Source: Kineosporia sp. A_224
GTDB taxonomy: Bacteria > Actinomycetota > Actinomycetes > Actinomycetales > Kineosporiaceae
Length of the DNA: 38,778 nucleotides
Assembly: GCF_002198655.1 (NCBI RefSeq)
Contig: NZ_MWLN01000099.1
Coordinates: 1-38,778, forward strand
Direction of reading: 5' to 3'
The notes beneath the pieces are model-generated. The model worked only from the letters and a program-made list of their open reading frames with translations. It was not told the DNA's origin and made no database searches. The position numbers and the translations under genes were made by a program. Positions 8,945-17,306 of this stretch are shown here, one piece after another; within the stretch, counting starts at the first letter, position 1, and each line of letters begins with the position of its first letter.

Positions 8945-9516
8945 GGCTGGGGCGGGTCCTCTCCGACGAGCCCGTCGACCGCCTCGCGGAGCAGGTCCGC
9001 GTGGCCGACGTGCCGGGCGTACTCGTCGTGCAGGTCGGTGAGCAGCCGGCGCACGTTCGGCGTCCGGCCGTCGGCCGACGTCCAGGACAGCGGCCGGTCC
9101 AGGCCGCCGTCGGCGAGCACGGTCGCGAGCACCGCGCTCATCCGCTCGGTGGCACCCTGCCACAGCGCGTACAGGTCTTCCGGGGAGTCGTCGGCGGCCG
9201 ACGTGAACGGCCACTGCGGGCCGAGGGCGTCCCGGTCGAGGCTGTCCCAGGGCTGCCCGGGCGACTCCCCGGTGATCCGGTGCCGGGAGAGGTCCTCGAC
9301 GAGGGCCAGGTGCTTGAGCAGGCCGCCGAGGGTCAGGGTGGACGGCGGGCACGAACGGGCCAGGCCCGCGGCGTCGAGGCCGCCGGCCTTCCAGGCGAAC
9401 TGGGCCCGGGAGCGCTCGAGGGCGAACAGGATCATCTCGACCTCGTCGGCCGCCATGTCCGGCTCGTGGATCGTCGTGCTCAGGCTGTTCGGGGACGTGC
9501 CCGTGGTCTCTGTCAC
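8941..9516 (-). CDS. DinB/DUF664-family protein (mycothiol-dependent enzyme-like)
   Basis: The protein has 191 aa. It shows the DinB-type four-helix pattern: FALERSRAQFAWKAGGLDAA, STLTLGGLLKHLALVEDL and a C-terminal LHDEYARHVGHADLLREA, whose His residues match the family's metal-binding triad. Members include thiol-S-transferases that use mycothiol in actinobacteria; the substrate here is unknown. The GTG start at 9516 lies 55 bases from the divergent WYL regulator, which may control this pair. The GNAT gene follows with a 4-nt overlap. Confidence 0.78.
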   Translation of the reverse strand: MTETTGTSPNSLSTTIHEPDMAADEVEMILFALERSRAQFAWKAGGLDAAGLARSCPPSTLTLGGLLKHLALVEDLSRHRITGESPGQPWDSLDRDALGPQWPFTSAADDSPEDLYALWQGATERMSAVLATVLADGGLDRPLSWTSADGRTPNVRRLLTDLHDEYARHVGHADLLREAVDGLVGEDPPQP

Positions 9517-9535
9517 GGGTCCGACGCTAGAAGGG

Positions 9536-9549
9536 ATACCGGACGGTAT
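9536..9549. promoter_or_regulatory. Palindrome in divergent WYL/DinB promoter region
   Basis: ATACCG-GA-CGGTAT is a perfect 6-2-6 palindrome. It lies in the 55-bp gap between the divergent DinB-like gene (start 9516) and the WYL regulator (start 9572). It is a plausible operator for autoregulation by the WYL protein, inferred from position only. Confidence 0.4.
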
Positions 9550-9571
9550 GGTTCCGGATTAGGCTCGGACC

Positions 9572-10534
9572 ATGGAATCTGAGGCCGCGAACCCGACATC
9601 ACGGGCACTGCTGGCTCTCGAGCTCATCCAGAACACCCCGGGCATCACCGCGGACCGGCTCGCGGAGAAGCTGGGCGTCTCCGACCGGGCCCCCCGCCGC
9701 TACGTCGGGATCCTGCGCGAGGCGGGCATCCCGATCGACGCCTCGCGGGGGCGCTACGGCGGCTACCGGGTCGGTCGCGGGGTCCGGCTGCCGCCGCTGC
9801 TCTTCACCGCCGGCGAGGCGCTCGGCATCGTCATGGCGGTGCTCGACGGGCACCACGACGCGGGCGACCCCACCGACCCGGTGGGCAGCGCGCTGGGGAA
9901 GCTCATGCGGGCGATGCCCGGGCCGGTCGCCGCCCAGGCCGAGGCGGTCCGGCGGATCACCGCCGCTGCCCCCGACCGGGCGGCGGTCCGGCCGGACGCC
10001 GCGACGACGGGCACCCTCGTCCAGGCGTGCGAGGAGCAGCGCGTCGTCCGGATCACCTACCGGTCGGGCGCCGGCACCCAGTGGTCGACGGACGCCGACC
10101 CGTGGGCCGTCGTCGTCCGGCACGGCCGCTGGTACCTGCTGTGCCACGCGCACGCCTCGGACGCCGTCCGGGCCTACCGGGTCGACCGGGTGCGCGCCGT
10201 CGAGGTGCTGGAACGGTCGTTCGTTCCGCCTGCGGACCTCGACCCGGTACGCCTGCTCGAGGAGAACCTGGCCTCCGGGTGGGAGTACGAGGTCGAGGTC
10301 GTCATCGACGCGGCGTTCGCCGACGTCGTCGGCCGGCTGCCCCCGACGCTCGGCCGGCTCGAACCGGGCGACGAGGGCACGACGCGCCTCGTCGGCAGCA
10401 CGAGCAACCCGGTCTGGTACGCCGAGCAGCTCGCGGTGCTGCCGGTGCCGTTCCACGTGGTGCGCGGCGCCGAGGTGGCCCGGGCCGCCCGCCAGATCGG
10501 GCTGCGCCTGCTCGCCGCGGCCGCCGCCCCGTGA
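9572..10534 (+). CDS. WYL-domain transcriptional regulator (HTH-WYL-WCX)
   Basis: The protein has 320 aa with an ATG start at 9572. The N-terminus carries an HTH (SRALLALELIQNTPGITADR, then LAEKLGVSDRAPRRYVGILR) followed by GIPIDASRGRYGGYRVG, characteristic of YafY/DeoR-like WYL regulators. The WYL domain spans about 150-215 (RVVRITYRSGAG, then RHGRWYLLCHAH and AYRVDRVRAVEV), and the C-terminal WCX domain ends in LLAAA. WYL proteins bind nucleic-acid or nucleotide-type ligands and act as repressors or activators, often in stress or defence settings. It is divergent from the DinB-like/GNAT pair, its probable targets. Confidence 0.9.
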   Translation: MESEAANPTSRALLALELIQNTPGITADRLAEKLGVSDRAPRRYVGILREAGIPIDASRGRYGGYRVGRGVRLPPLLFTAGEALGIVMAVLDGHHDAGDPTDPVGSALGKLMRAMPGPVAAQAEAVRRITAAAPDRAAVRPDAATTGTLVQACEEQRVVRITYRSGAGTQWSTDADPWAVVVRHGRWYLLCHAHASDAVRAYRVDRVRAVEVLERSFVPPADLDPVRLLEENLASGWEYEVEVVIDAAFADVVGRLPPTLGRLEPGDEGTTRLVGSTSNPVWYAEQLAVLPVPFHVVRGAEVARAARQIGLRLLAAAAAP

Positions 10535-10575
10535 TCCCGGGTCGTCGACCCGGTCCGGGGTGCGGACCCGGGATC
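10533..10575. terminator. Hairpin between convergent WYL and STAS genes
   Basis: The 11-base arms GATCCCGGGTC (10533-10543) and GACCCGGGATC (10565-10575) flank a 21-base loop that contains a smaller GTCCG/CGGAC stem. The element starts at the WYL stop codon and lies before the STAS gene's end, so it may terminate both strands. No T-tract is present. Confidence 0.5.
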
Positions 10576-10600
10576 CGGTCGACGACCGCGGATCACACCG

Positions 10601-11065
10601 TCAGGCAACGACCCGCCGGTGCGGGTTCGCGAGGTTGAGCTCGGCCGACTCGTGGTGGCCGTCGGCCTCGGCGCGCGGGGCGGCGAGGCTGAGGTGCTCG
10701 CGGCGGCTCACCTCGGCGGCGAGGACGGCGCGCGCCGTCTCCTCGTCGGCGAAGACCGGGATCCGGAACACCAGGCCGGTGCGGACGAGCGCCGCGTGCA
10801 CGATGCCACCGTCGCCGCCCGGCTCGCCGTCGACGACGACGAGGACCTTGCGGAGGAACTTGGCCCGCGAGCGGGCGACGACGAGCGCCTCCATGGCGGC
10901 GTCGGGGAACGCGGTGACGCCGCGGGCGTCGACGATCACCGGCGACGGCATGCGCTCGACGGCGCTCACGAGGGCGCGGCGCAGGGCCGGGACCTCGTCG
11001 GCGCCGACACCGCCGGTCATGGTGAAGAGGGCATCAGGGGAGCTGTCGAGCGGGGTGATGTTCAC
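10601..11065 (-). CDS. STAS-domain-like protein lacking the usual phospho-serine
   Basis: The protein has 154 aa. The GTG start at 11065 is preceded by GAGG about 6 bases upstream. The fold pattern (VIVDARGVTAFPDAAMEAL following a LRRALVSAVERMPSP helix) fits a STAS or anti-sigma-antagonist-type domain. SpoIIAA-like proteins carry Asp-Ser-Ser-Gly at the equivalent site; here it is PDAAM, with no Ser. If correct, the protein could not be switched by serine phosphorylation, so it may be a sensor or scaffold. No kinase is nearby. The family call is moderate because only the motif region is recognisable. Confidence 0.55.
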   Translation of the reverse strand: MNITPLDSSPDALFTMTGGVGADEVPALRRALVSAVERMPSPVIVDARGVTAFPDAAMEALVVARSRAKFLRKVLVVVDGEPGGDGGIVHAALVRTGLVFRIPVFADEETARAVLAAEVSRREHLSLAAPRAEADGHHESAELNLANPHRRVVA

Positions 11066-11207
11066 GGGGTGCCTCGTCTGCTGACGTGCGCGAGTCGTGC
11101 GAGCTGCGGCCGTGCCGCAGGGGACGTCGGCCGGTCGCACCCGACGGGTGCCGGCGACGGTCGTGGTCGAGGTCGTGGTCGTGGTGGGTGCGGTGCCCGG
11201 GGCCGCG

Positions 11208-11462
11208 CTAGGCGAAGGCGGGGACCGCCACGTTGCGATGGACGCCGTCCACGTCGTCGACCTCCTCGGCCGTGACGACGTACAGGCCGTCCACGGCCCA
11301 CTCGCCCTCACCGCAGAACACGCGCTGGCCGACGGCCACGGTCGCGTGCCAGCGCAGGCCGTCCCGGGTGCCGCCGCGCAGCAGGAGCTGCCGCTCGTCG
11401 AGCTGGTACTGGGAGGTCGTCAGGTACTGGTGCCTCTGGCCGGGTGCTACCACGGGATCCAC
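11208..11462 (-). CDS. Small hypothetical protein, paralogue of the gene at 26857
   Basis: The protein has 84 aa with a GTG start at 11462 preceded by GAGAGG about 9 bases upstream. It has no known domain. The core reads LDERQLLLRGGTRDGLRW, then VGQRVF, LYVVTAEEV and NVAVPAFA. The same pattern (LRGG, DG-RW, VG-RV, YVVT, NVAVPA) recurs in the 73-aa protein at 26857-27078. Conservation between two loci supports a real gene family. It is soluble and beta-rich by appearance. It sits 142 bp upstream of the STAS-like gene on the same strand. Function unknown. Confidence 0.72.
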   Translation of the reverse strand: MDPVVAPGQRHQYLTTSQYQLDERQLLLRGGTRDGLRWHATVAVGQRVFCGEGEWAVDGLYVVTAEEVDDVDGVHRNVAVPAFA

Positions 11463-11710
11463 GTGGGACCACCTCTCGTCGCGCCACCGGCAGGTCGGGC
11501 CCACGGTTGGGAGCCCCGGACGCCGTGCAGCGCTACCTCCAGAGTACGCGTGCCCCTGCGCTTCGAGGGGCCCTGCGGGCGACGGGTTCGCGGCGGTCCG
11601 GTGACCGGCCGGCCGACGTCCGGGTTCGGCGGGGCGGAACGGTCGCCGACCGCCGTCCGGCGCGCCCCGAGACTGGGGCCGCCGGTGCACCCCTGCGCGA
11701 GAGGAACGCC

Positions 11711-12535
11711 ATGCAGCCGAACCCAGAGATCGGCCGGTCCGTCGTGACCGGGAGGCTGCGGACGAACTACCACGACGTCGGCGACGGCCCGCCGCTCCTG
11801 CTGCTGCACGGCTCGGGCCCGGGGGTCAGCGCGTTCGCGAACTGGCGGCTGACGATCGCGCACCTGGCGCCGCGGTTCCGGATCCTCGCGCCGGACCTCG
11901 CGGGCTTCGGGTTCACCGAGGTGCCCGAGGACGTCGAGTACACCCGGCAGGCGTGGCTCGAGCAGATCGTCGCGTTCCTCGACGCGGTCGGGGTCGGGAG
12001 GGTCTCGGTCGTCGGCAACTCGTTCGGCGGCTCGATGGCCCTGGCGCTCGCGATCGCGCACCCCGAGCGGGTCGACCGGATCGTCCTCATGGGCAGCGTC
12101 GGGGTGCCCTTCGAGCTCACCGCCGGGCTCGACGCCGTCTGGGGCTACGAGCCGTCGGTCGAGACGATGAGCACCCTCATGCGCGAGACGTTCGCGTACG
12201 ACCCGGCACTCGTCACCGACGACCTCGTCCGGATGCGCTACGAGGCGAGCATCCGCCCCGGCGTCCAGGAGAAGTTCGCCGCGATGTTCCCTGCCCCGCG
12301 GCAGCGCTGGGTCGACGCGATGGCGCACCCCGAGGCCGACGTCCGGGCCGTCCCGCACCCGACGCTGCTCGTCCACGGCCGCGACGACAAGGTCATCCCG
12401 CCGAGCACGTCGCTGACCCTGCACGCGTGGATCGACGACAGCCAGGTGCACCTGTTCGGCCGCTGCGGGCACTGGACCCAGATCGAGCACGCCGAGGCGT
12501 TCGGCCGGCTCGTCGCGGACTTCCTCACGGCCTGA
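11711..12535 (+). CDS. Alpha/beta-fold C-C bond hydrolase (meta-cleavage product hydrolase-like)
   Basis: The protein has 274 aa. The ATG at 11711 has GAGAGG 6 bases upstream. Features are the oxyanion motif LLHGSGPG (residues 32-39), nucleophile Ser104 (GNSFGGS), Asp in LLVHGRDDKVI, and His in FGRCGHWTQIEH. The HGSGPGVSA and GRCGHWTQIEH segments are characteristic of 2-hydroxymuconate-semialdehyde/HOPDA-type hydrolases (DmpD, HsaD, BphD relatives), which split C-C bonds after aromatic ring cleavage. No ring-cleavage dioxygenase is in view, so the true substrate is unproven. Downstream genes on the same strand may form a loose operon. Confidence 0.85.
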   Translation: MQPNPEIGRSVVTGRLRTNYHDVGDGPPLLLLHGSGPGVSAFANWRLTIAHLAPRFRILAPDLAGFGFTEVPEDVEYTRQAWLEQIVAFLDAVGVGRVSVVGNSFGGSMALALAIAHPERVDRIVLMGSVGVPFELTAGLDAVWGYEPSVETMSTLMRETFAYDPALVTDDLVRMRYEASIRPGVQEKFAAMFPAPRQRWVDAMAHPEADVRAVPHPTLLVHGRDDKVIPPSTSLTLHAWIDDSQVHLFGRCGHWTQIEHAEAFGRLVADFLTA

Positions 12536-12567
12536 CCAGCCGTTGCGGGCCTGCGAGGATCACCCGC

Positions 12568-13227
12568 ATGGCGACGTACCGCTGGCACGAGAGCGGCTTC
12601 ATCACGCAGGTCGCGGCGCACCGCGGCGGCCGGGTGGACGGCGGCGCCGGCTCGGACTGGCGGCTCCACGGCGGCGGGGACGGCCTCCGCTGGGTCGTCA
12701 CGCTGACCCCGGCGTCGGGCGAGGCCGGGCCGCGGATCGTCTGGCGGACGACGGACCTGAAGGCCGGGGACGACGACCGCCGCCAGCTCGTCGTCGGCCG
12801 GTCGAACCCCGGCGGGACGTCGTTCGGCGACCTCGAGGGCGGCCTCCTCGGGGCCGCGTTCGCCGCGGGGATGCTCGCGGTCGGCGGGCTGCTCCGGCAC
12901 CGTCGCGGCGCGCAGGCCCCGCCCGGCGGGGCGTCGACGGCACCGACCGACGACCAGGCTCCGGAGAGCGTCCTCGGCGCCGGCTGGTCGGTCCTCGACC
13001 CGTCCGGCGTCCTGGACGCCGGCCTCGCACCGCTGTTCGGCACGTGGCCGGTCGCCTGGTGGGGGCCCGGTGACGAGCGCCCCGCCGGCATCGACCGGGT
13101 GTGGCTCACCCAGACCGGCCTCGAGGTCACCGCGAGCGAGTGGTGGTGCTCGGCGCCGGCCCTCGACCAGCTCGTCGGCCTCGGTGTCGAGGTCGCGCAC
13201 CGGCTGCGCCGCGCGGGATTCGGCTGA
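12568..13227 (+). CDS. Hypothetical protein with possible membrane segment
   Basis: The protein has 219 aa with an ATG start at 12568, 32 bases after the hydrolase. A polar N-terminal half (YRWHESGFITQVAAHRGGRV, DWRLHGGGDGLRW) is followed by a hydrophobic stretch at about 91-109 (GGLLGAAFAAGMLAVGGLL) and a C-terminal region (WPVAWWGPGD, IDRVWLTQTGLEV). I do not recognise the family. It could be a single-pass membrane protein or a soluble protein with a buried helix. Gene-like codon bias and clean boundaries support it. Confidence 0.6.
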   Translation: MATYRWHESGFITQVAAHRGGRVDGGAGSDWRLHGGGDGLRWVVTLTPASGEAGPRIVWRTTDLKAGDDDRRQLVVGRSNPGGTSFGDLEGGLLGAAFAAGMLAVGGLLRHRRGAQAPPGGASTAPTDDQAPESVLGAGWSVLDPSGVLDAGLAPLFGTWPVAWWGPGDERPAGIDRVWLTQTGLEVTASEWWCSAPALDQLVGLGVEVAHRLRRAGFG

Positions 13228-13266
13228 TCCGTACCGGATCGTCCCGCAAGGGTGCACCCTGTGCGG

Positions 13267-14136
13267 ATGACCACCCCCAAGCCCGCGCCGCCGCGCACGC
13301 CGCCGCCCAGCCCCAGCGCCCGCGTCGCCGCCCTCTTCGACCGGGTGGCGCACACCTACGAGAGCGTCGGCGTCCCCTGGTTCGTGCCGATCGCGGAGGG
13401 CCTCGTCGCCGCGGTCGCACCGCAGCCGGGCGAGCACGTGGTCGACCTCGGGTGCGGGCGCGGGGCGGCGCTCGTCCCGCTCGCGACGGCGGTCGGGCCG
13501 GACGGCCGGGTCGTCGGCGCCGACCTGTCGCCACGGATGGTCGCGCTCGCGGCCGAGCGCGTGGCGGAGCTGGGCCTGACGAACGTCGAGCTGTCCGTCA
13601 TGGACGCCTCGGCCCCCTCGCTCCCGGCCGGCGAGGCGGACGTCGTGGTCGCCTCGCTCGTCGTCTTCTTCCTGCCGCGGCCCGCCGAGGCCCTCGCCGC
13701 GTGGACGGCGCTGCTGCGACCGGGCGGCCGGCTCGGCATCTCGACCTTCGCCGGGCGGGACGACGCGTGGCGCCGTCTCGACGACCTCTTCACGCCGTAC
13801 CTGCCGCCGATGATGCTCGACGCCCGCACGAGCGGGGAGTCCGGCCCGTTCGCGAGCGACGCCGGCGTCGAGGGGCTCCTCATCGGCGCGGGCCTCGACG
13901 GGGTGACGACGACGCACGCCGACGTCGTCGTCCGGTTCGCGGACGTCGACGCCTGGGTGACGTGGTCGCAGTCGCACGGCCAGCGGGCCATGTGGGACCA
14001 GGTCCCGGCGGACGCCGGGGCAGGGCTGCGCGAGCAGGCCGCGGCGATCCTGGACGGCGTCCGCACCGGTGACGGCGACGCGGCGCTGACCCAGCAGGTC
14101 CGCTACACGGTCGGCCGGGCTCCCGCGGCCGCCTGA
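13267..14136 (+). CDS. SAM-dependent class I methyltransferase
   Basis: The protein has 289 aa. The SAM-binding motif is VVDLGCGRGAAL, followed by VVGADLSPRM and LSVMDAS, in the UbiE/Methyltransf_11 pattern. The later GRLGISTFAGRDDAW region fits a small-molecule methyltransferase. ATG 13267 is chosen; an upstream GTG at 13252 is possible. Its 3' end overlaps the convergent TetR gene by 34 nt (14103-14136), so transcripts from both would be antisense there. The substrate is unknown. Confidence 0.85.
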   Translation: MTTPKPAPPRTPPPSPSARVAALFDRVAHTYESVGVPWFVPIAEGLVAAVAPQPGEHVVDLGCGRGAALVPLATAVGPDGRVVGADLSPRMVALAAERVAELGLTNVELSVMDASAPSLPAGEADVVVASLVVFFLPRPAEALAAWTALLRPGGRLGISTFAGRDDAWRRLDDLFTPYLPPMMLDARTSGESGPFASDAGVEGLLIGAGLDGVTTTHADVVVRFADVDAWVTWSQSHGQRAMWDQVPADAGAGLREQAAAILDGVRTGDGDAALTQQVRYTVGRAPAAA

Positions 14137-14774
14137 ACCGGACCGCCGAGGAACGTCGGCATGACGGCGTGGACCTGCGTCACGAGGGCGGCCAGGGTCT
14201 GCTCGGGGTCGTCGCCGTACGCCAGCAGCGCCTGCTGGAAGAGCCCGTCGAGCATCCCGTAGACGACCGCCGACGGGAGCGAGGGCGTCCGGCCGGCGAG
14301 CTCGGCGTACCGGCTGACGACCCGCCAGATCATGTCCTGGAGCGTCGCGTCGATCTGGGTGACGGCCTCGCGCAACGACGTCTCGAACATGCTCTGGGTG
14401 CGCAGGTCGTACCAGAGCCGGTGCATCGGGGCCTCGTCGCGGATCGTCTCCGCGAGCCGGTCGGCGAAGCGGTCGACGAGCTCGGCGGCCGACGTCGAGT
14501 CGGCGACGACGCCGTCGTACCGGGTCACGCACCGGGCCTTGTAGTACCGGACGCTGTAGACGACGAGCTCGAGCTTGTCCTGGAAGTAGTAGTGGACGAC
14601 GCCGTGGCTGAACGGGGAGTTGTTCGCGATCTCCCGCAGGCTCGTCCGGGCGTACCCGAGGCTGCCGAGCGTCTGCAGCGCGGACTCGGCGAGCTGGGCC
14701 CGCCGCTCGTCGAACTTGTCGACGGGGCGCGCAGCGCGCCGCCGCGGCGCCTCGGTCGCTCCCACGCGGCTCAT
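14103..14774 (-). CDS. TetR-family transcriptional regulator
   Basis: The protein has 223 aa from ATG 14774. A TetR_N HTH is clear: AESALQTLGSLGYARTSLRE, then IANNSPFSHGVVHYYFQDKL. The remainder (YYKARCVTRYDGVVADSTS through LGGPVQAAA) is the ligand-binding domain. An in-frame start further upstream at 14831 would run through the promoter region and is less likely. It is divergent from the SDR/CoA-ligase pair, with a perfect 18-bp palindrome between them, the usual arrangement for a repressor of a catabolic operon. An acyl-CoA or related metabolite is a plausible inducer but is inference. Confidence 0.9.
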   Translation of the reverse strand: MSRVGATEAPRRRAARPVDKFDERRAQLAESALQTLGSLGYARTSLREIANNSPFSHGVVHYYFQDKLELVVYSVRYYKARCVTRYDGVVADSTSAAELVDRFADRLAETIRDEAPMHRLWYDLRTQSMFETSLREAVTQIDATLQDMIWRVVSRYAELAGRTPSLPSAVVYGMLDGLFQQALLAYGDDPEQTLAALVTQVHAVMPTFLGGPVQAAAGARPTV

Positions 14775-14826
14775 GCTAGGCGCCCGGACCGGGTCTGGAC
14801 AGTCGTCAAGATTTCTCCGGACGAAT

Positions 14827-14844
14827 GTCAAGAGACCTCTTGAC
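14827..14844. promoter_or_regulatory. TetR operator candidate
   Basis: GTCAAGAG-AC-CTCTTGAC is a perfect 8-2-8 palindrome in the 130-bp gap between the TetR gene and the SDR gene. A further GTCAAGA copy lies upstream (about 14804). TetR regulators bind such short palindromes, so this is the best candidate operator for repressing both genes. Confidence 0.6.
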
Positions 14845-14904
14845 CAGTGTCAGGGCGACAGGTGTGATGGGCGCCACCACCCGACCGAGAGCAACGGAGC
14901 TCCC

Positions 14905-15699
14905 ATGACTGGTCTCGATCTCACCGGGCGCAGGGCGCTCGTCACCGGCGGCGCCCAGGGCCTCGGCGAGGGGATGGCCCGGGCCCTCGCCGCCGCGGGC
15001 GCCACCGTCGCCGTCGCCGACGTCCAGGACGACGCGGGCGCCAAGGTCGCCGAAGGCCTCGGCGAGGGCCACACGTTCGTCCACCTCGACGTCACGGACG
15101 ACGCGAACTGGGAGTCCGCGGTCGCCGAGGCCGTGGCCCGGCTGGGCGGCCTCGACATCCTCGTCAACAACGCCGGGATCGAGATCACGAGCCTGCTCGT
15201 CGACCTGGACGCGGACGCCGCCCGCCGCCAGCTCGAGGTGAACCTGCTCGGCACGGCGCTCGGCATCAAGCACGCGTTCCGGGCGATGCGGCCCGGCGGC
15301 GCGGCCGGTGCCGGCGGCGTCGTCGTCAACGTCGCCTCGGTCGCCGCGACGATCGCCTTCCCCGGCATCTCGGTCTACTCGGCGACGAAGTCCGGCGTCG
15401 ACCGGCTGACCCGGGTCGCGGCCATGGAGTCCGGCAAGCTCGGGTACGGCGTCCGGGTCAACTGCATCTGCCCGGGCCTCGTGCCGACGGCGATGGGTGC
15501 GGGCCTCGCGAACGACGTCGCCGAGATCGGCCTCTTCGCCTCCCCGCAGGAGGCCGTCACCGCGGTCGTCGGGCTCACGCCGTCCGGGCGTCTCGGCGAG
15601 GTCTCGGACATGGCGGACGCCGTCGTGTTCCTCGCGTCGGACGCCGCCCGGTTCGTCAACGGCGTCGGTCTCCCGGTCGACGGCGGGATGGGGATGTGA
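14905..15699 (+). CDS. Short-chain dehydrogenase/reductase
   Basis: The protein has 264 aa. The ATG at 14905 has GGAG 5 bases upstream. The NAD(P) motif is TGGAQGLG (14-21); NNAG is at 88-91. The catalytic residues are Ser145, Tyr158 and Lys162 (VYSATKSG). The VADV acidic residue after the second strand suggests NAD preference, though not decisively. The family oxidises or reduces hydroxy/keto groups. It is followed by an acyl-CoA ligase and controlled by a divergent TetR candidate, suggesting hydroxy-acid or ring-derived acid catabolism. The substrate is unproven. Confidence 0.9.
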   Translation: MTGLDLTGRRALVTGGAQGLGEGMARALAAAGATVAVADVQDDAGAKVAEGLGEGHTFVHLDVTDDANWESAVAEAVARLGGLDILVNNAGIEITSLLVDLDADAARRQLEVNLLGTALGIKHAFRAMRPGGAAGAGGVVVNVASVAATIAFPGISVYSATKSGVDRLTRVAAMESGKLGYGVRVNCICPGLVPTAMGAGLANDVAEIGLFASPQEAVTAVVGLTPSGRLGEVSDMADAVVFLASDAARFVNGVGLPVDGGMGM

Positions 15700-15752
15700 C
15701 CTCGCCCGCGCGCAGGGCCCGGTCGTCACGGTCGGGGACCGAGGAGGACTGA

Positions 15753-17306
15753 GTGCGGCTCGTCGACTACCTCGACAAGGGGGCCGACCTCGGCCCGGAG
15801 CGGCCGTGCCTCACGACGGACGGCGAGTCCCGCTCGTACGCCGCGGTGCGGGAGCTCAGCTCCCGCATCGCGGCGGCCCTCGTGGCGCGCGGGGTCCGGC
15901 CCGGGGACCGCGTCGCGATCCTCTCCGCGAACGACCCGACGTCGTTCACGTGCGTCTTCGGGATCAGCCGCGCCGGCGCGGTCTGGTGCCCGGTGAACCC
16001 GCGCAACGAAGCGGCCGAGAACCGGGAGCTGCTCGACCTGTTCGGCTGCACCGTGCTGCTGTTCCAGCCGGCGTTCGCGCCGCTCGTGGCCGCGATCCGC
16101 GACGACCTGCCCGGGCTGTCCACGCTGGTGTGCCTGGACGCCGAGGCGCCGGACGCACTGTCGTCAGAGGCGCTGTCGTGGAACGACTTCCTCGCCCTCG
16201 GCGACGGCGTCGGCCCGGTCGACGAGCCGGCCCTCGACGACCTCGTCATGATCGTCGGGACCGGCGGGACGACGGGCCGCCCGAAGGGCGTCGAGCTCAC
16301 CGGCCGGAACATCGAGACGATGACGGCGCTCACGCTCATGAGCTACCCGTTCGAGGGCCCGCCCGTGTACCTGGCGCTCGCGCCGCTGACCCATGCGGCC
16401 GGCGTCCTGTGCTTCCCCGTCACGGCGCTCGGCGGCGAGGTCGTCGTCATGCGCGCGCCGGACGTCGGCGGCTTCCTCGGGCTCGTCGAGACGCATGGCG
16501 TGACGCACACGTTCCTCCCCCCGACGCTGATCTACATGGTGCTTGCCCACGAGCGCCTCGACACGACCGACCTGTCGTCGCTGCAGTGCTTCTGGTACGG
16601 CGCGGCGCCGATGTCGGTCGCGCGGCTCGAGGAGGCGCTCACCCGGATCGGCCCGGTCATGGCCCAGCTCTTCGGCCAGACCGAGGCGCCGATGATGATC
16701 TCGACCATGGCGCCCCGCGACCACTTCCGCCCCGACGGCTCCGTCGCCCGCGAGCGCCTCGCCTCCGCCGGCCGCCCCACGCCGCTCGTGCGGGTCGCGA
16801 TCATGGACCCGGACGGCGCACTGCTGCCTCGTGGCGCGACCGGCGAGATCGTCGTCCGCGGCTCGCTCGTCATGCGCGGCTACCACCGCGACCCGGCGGC
16901 GACCGCTGCGGCGTCGGCGCACGGCTGGCACCACACGGGCGACGTCGGCTACCTCGACGCCGACGACTACCTCTTCATCGTCGACCGGGCCAAGGACATG
17001 GTCATCACCGGCGGCTTCAACGTGTACTCGACCGAGGTCGAGCAGGCGCTCATGGCGCACCCCGCGGTGCAGGACTGCGCCGTCGTCGGGCTGCCCGACG
17101 AGAAGTGGGGCGAGCGGGTGACGGCCGTCGTCCAGCTGCGGCCGGGTTCCGAGGCCTCCCCCGACGACCTGCGGGCGTTCGCCCGCGAGCGGCTCGGCGG
17201 CGTCAAGGCGCCCAAGCAGGTCGAGGTCTGGCCGGACCTGCCGCGGTCCAAGGTCGGCAAGGTGCTCAAGACCGAGATCAAGGGCCGGTTGCTGCCCGGC
17301 GCATGA
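15753..17306 (+). CDS. Acyl-CoA synthetase / AMP-dependent ligase
   Basis: The protein has 517 aa. The GTG at 15753 has GAGGAGG about 5 bases upstream. ANL-superfamily motifs are intact: the phosphate loop GTGGTTGRPKGVEL, LFGQTEAPM, HHTGDVGYLD, then FIVDRAKDMVITGGFNVYS, and the C-terminal catalytic Lys in SKVGKVLKTEI. The enzyme adenylates a carboxylic acid and forms a CoA thioester. It follows the SDR by 53 bases and is probably in the same TetR-regulated operon. The acid is not identifiable from sequence; an aromatic, alicyclic or long-chain acid is possible. Confidence 0.93.
   Translation: MRLVDYLDKGADLGPERPCLTTDGESRSYAAVRELSSRIAAALVARGVRPGDRVAILSANDPTSFTCVFGISRAGAVWCPVNPRNEAAENRELLDLFGCTVLLFQPAFAPLVAAIRDDLPGLSTLVCLDAEAPDALSSEALSWNDFLALGDGVGPVDEPALDDLVMIVGTGGTTGRPKGVELTGRNIETMTALTLMSYPFEGPPVYLALAPLTHAAGVLCFPVTALGGEVVVMRAPDVGGFLGLVETHGVTHTFLPPTLIYMVLAHERLDTTDLSSLQCFWYGAAPMSVARLEEALTRIGPVMAQLFGQTEAPMMISTMAPRDHFRPDGSVARERLASAGRPTPLVRVAIMDPDGALLPRGATGEIVVRGSLVMRGYHRDPAATAAASAHGWHHTGDVGYLDADDYLFIVDRAKDMVITGGFNVYSTEVEQALMAHPAVQDCAVVGLPDEKWGERVTAVVQLRPGSEASPDDLRAFARERLGGVKAPKQVEVWPDLPRSKVGKVLKTEIKGRLLPGA

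Noticed and set aside
12238-14532. 764-codon minus-strand open frame across the hydrolase, hypothetical and methyltransferase genes
   Set aside because: Composition is low-complexity and it lies opposite three well-supported genes with motifs.
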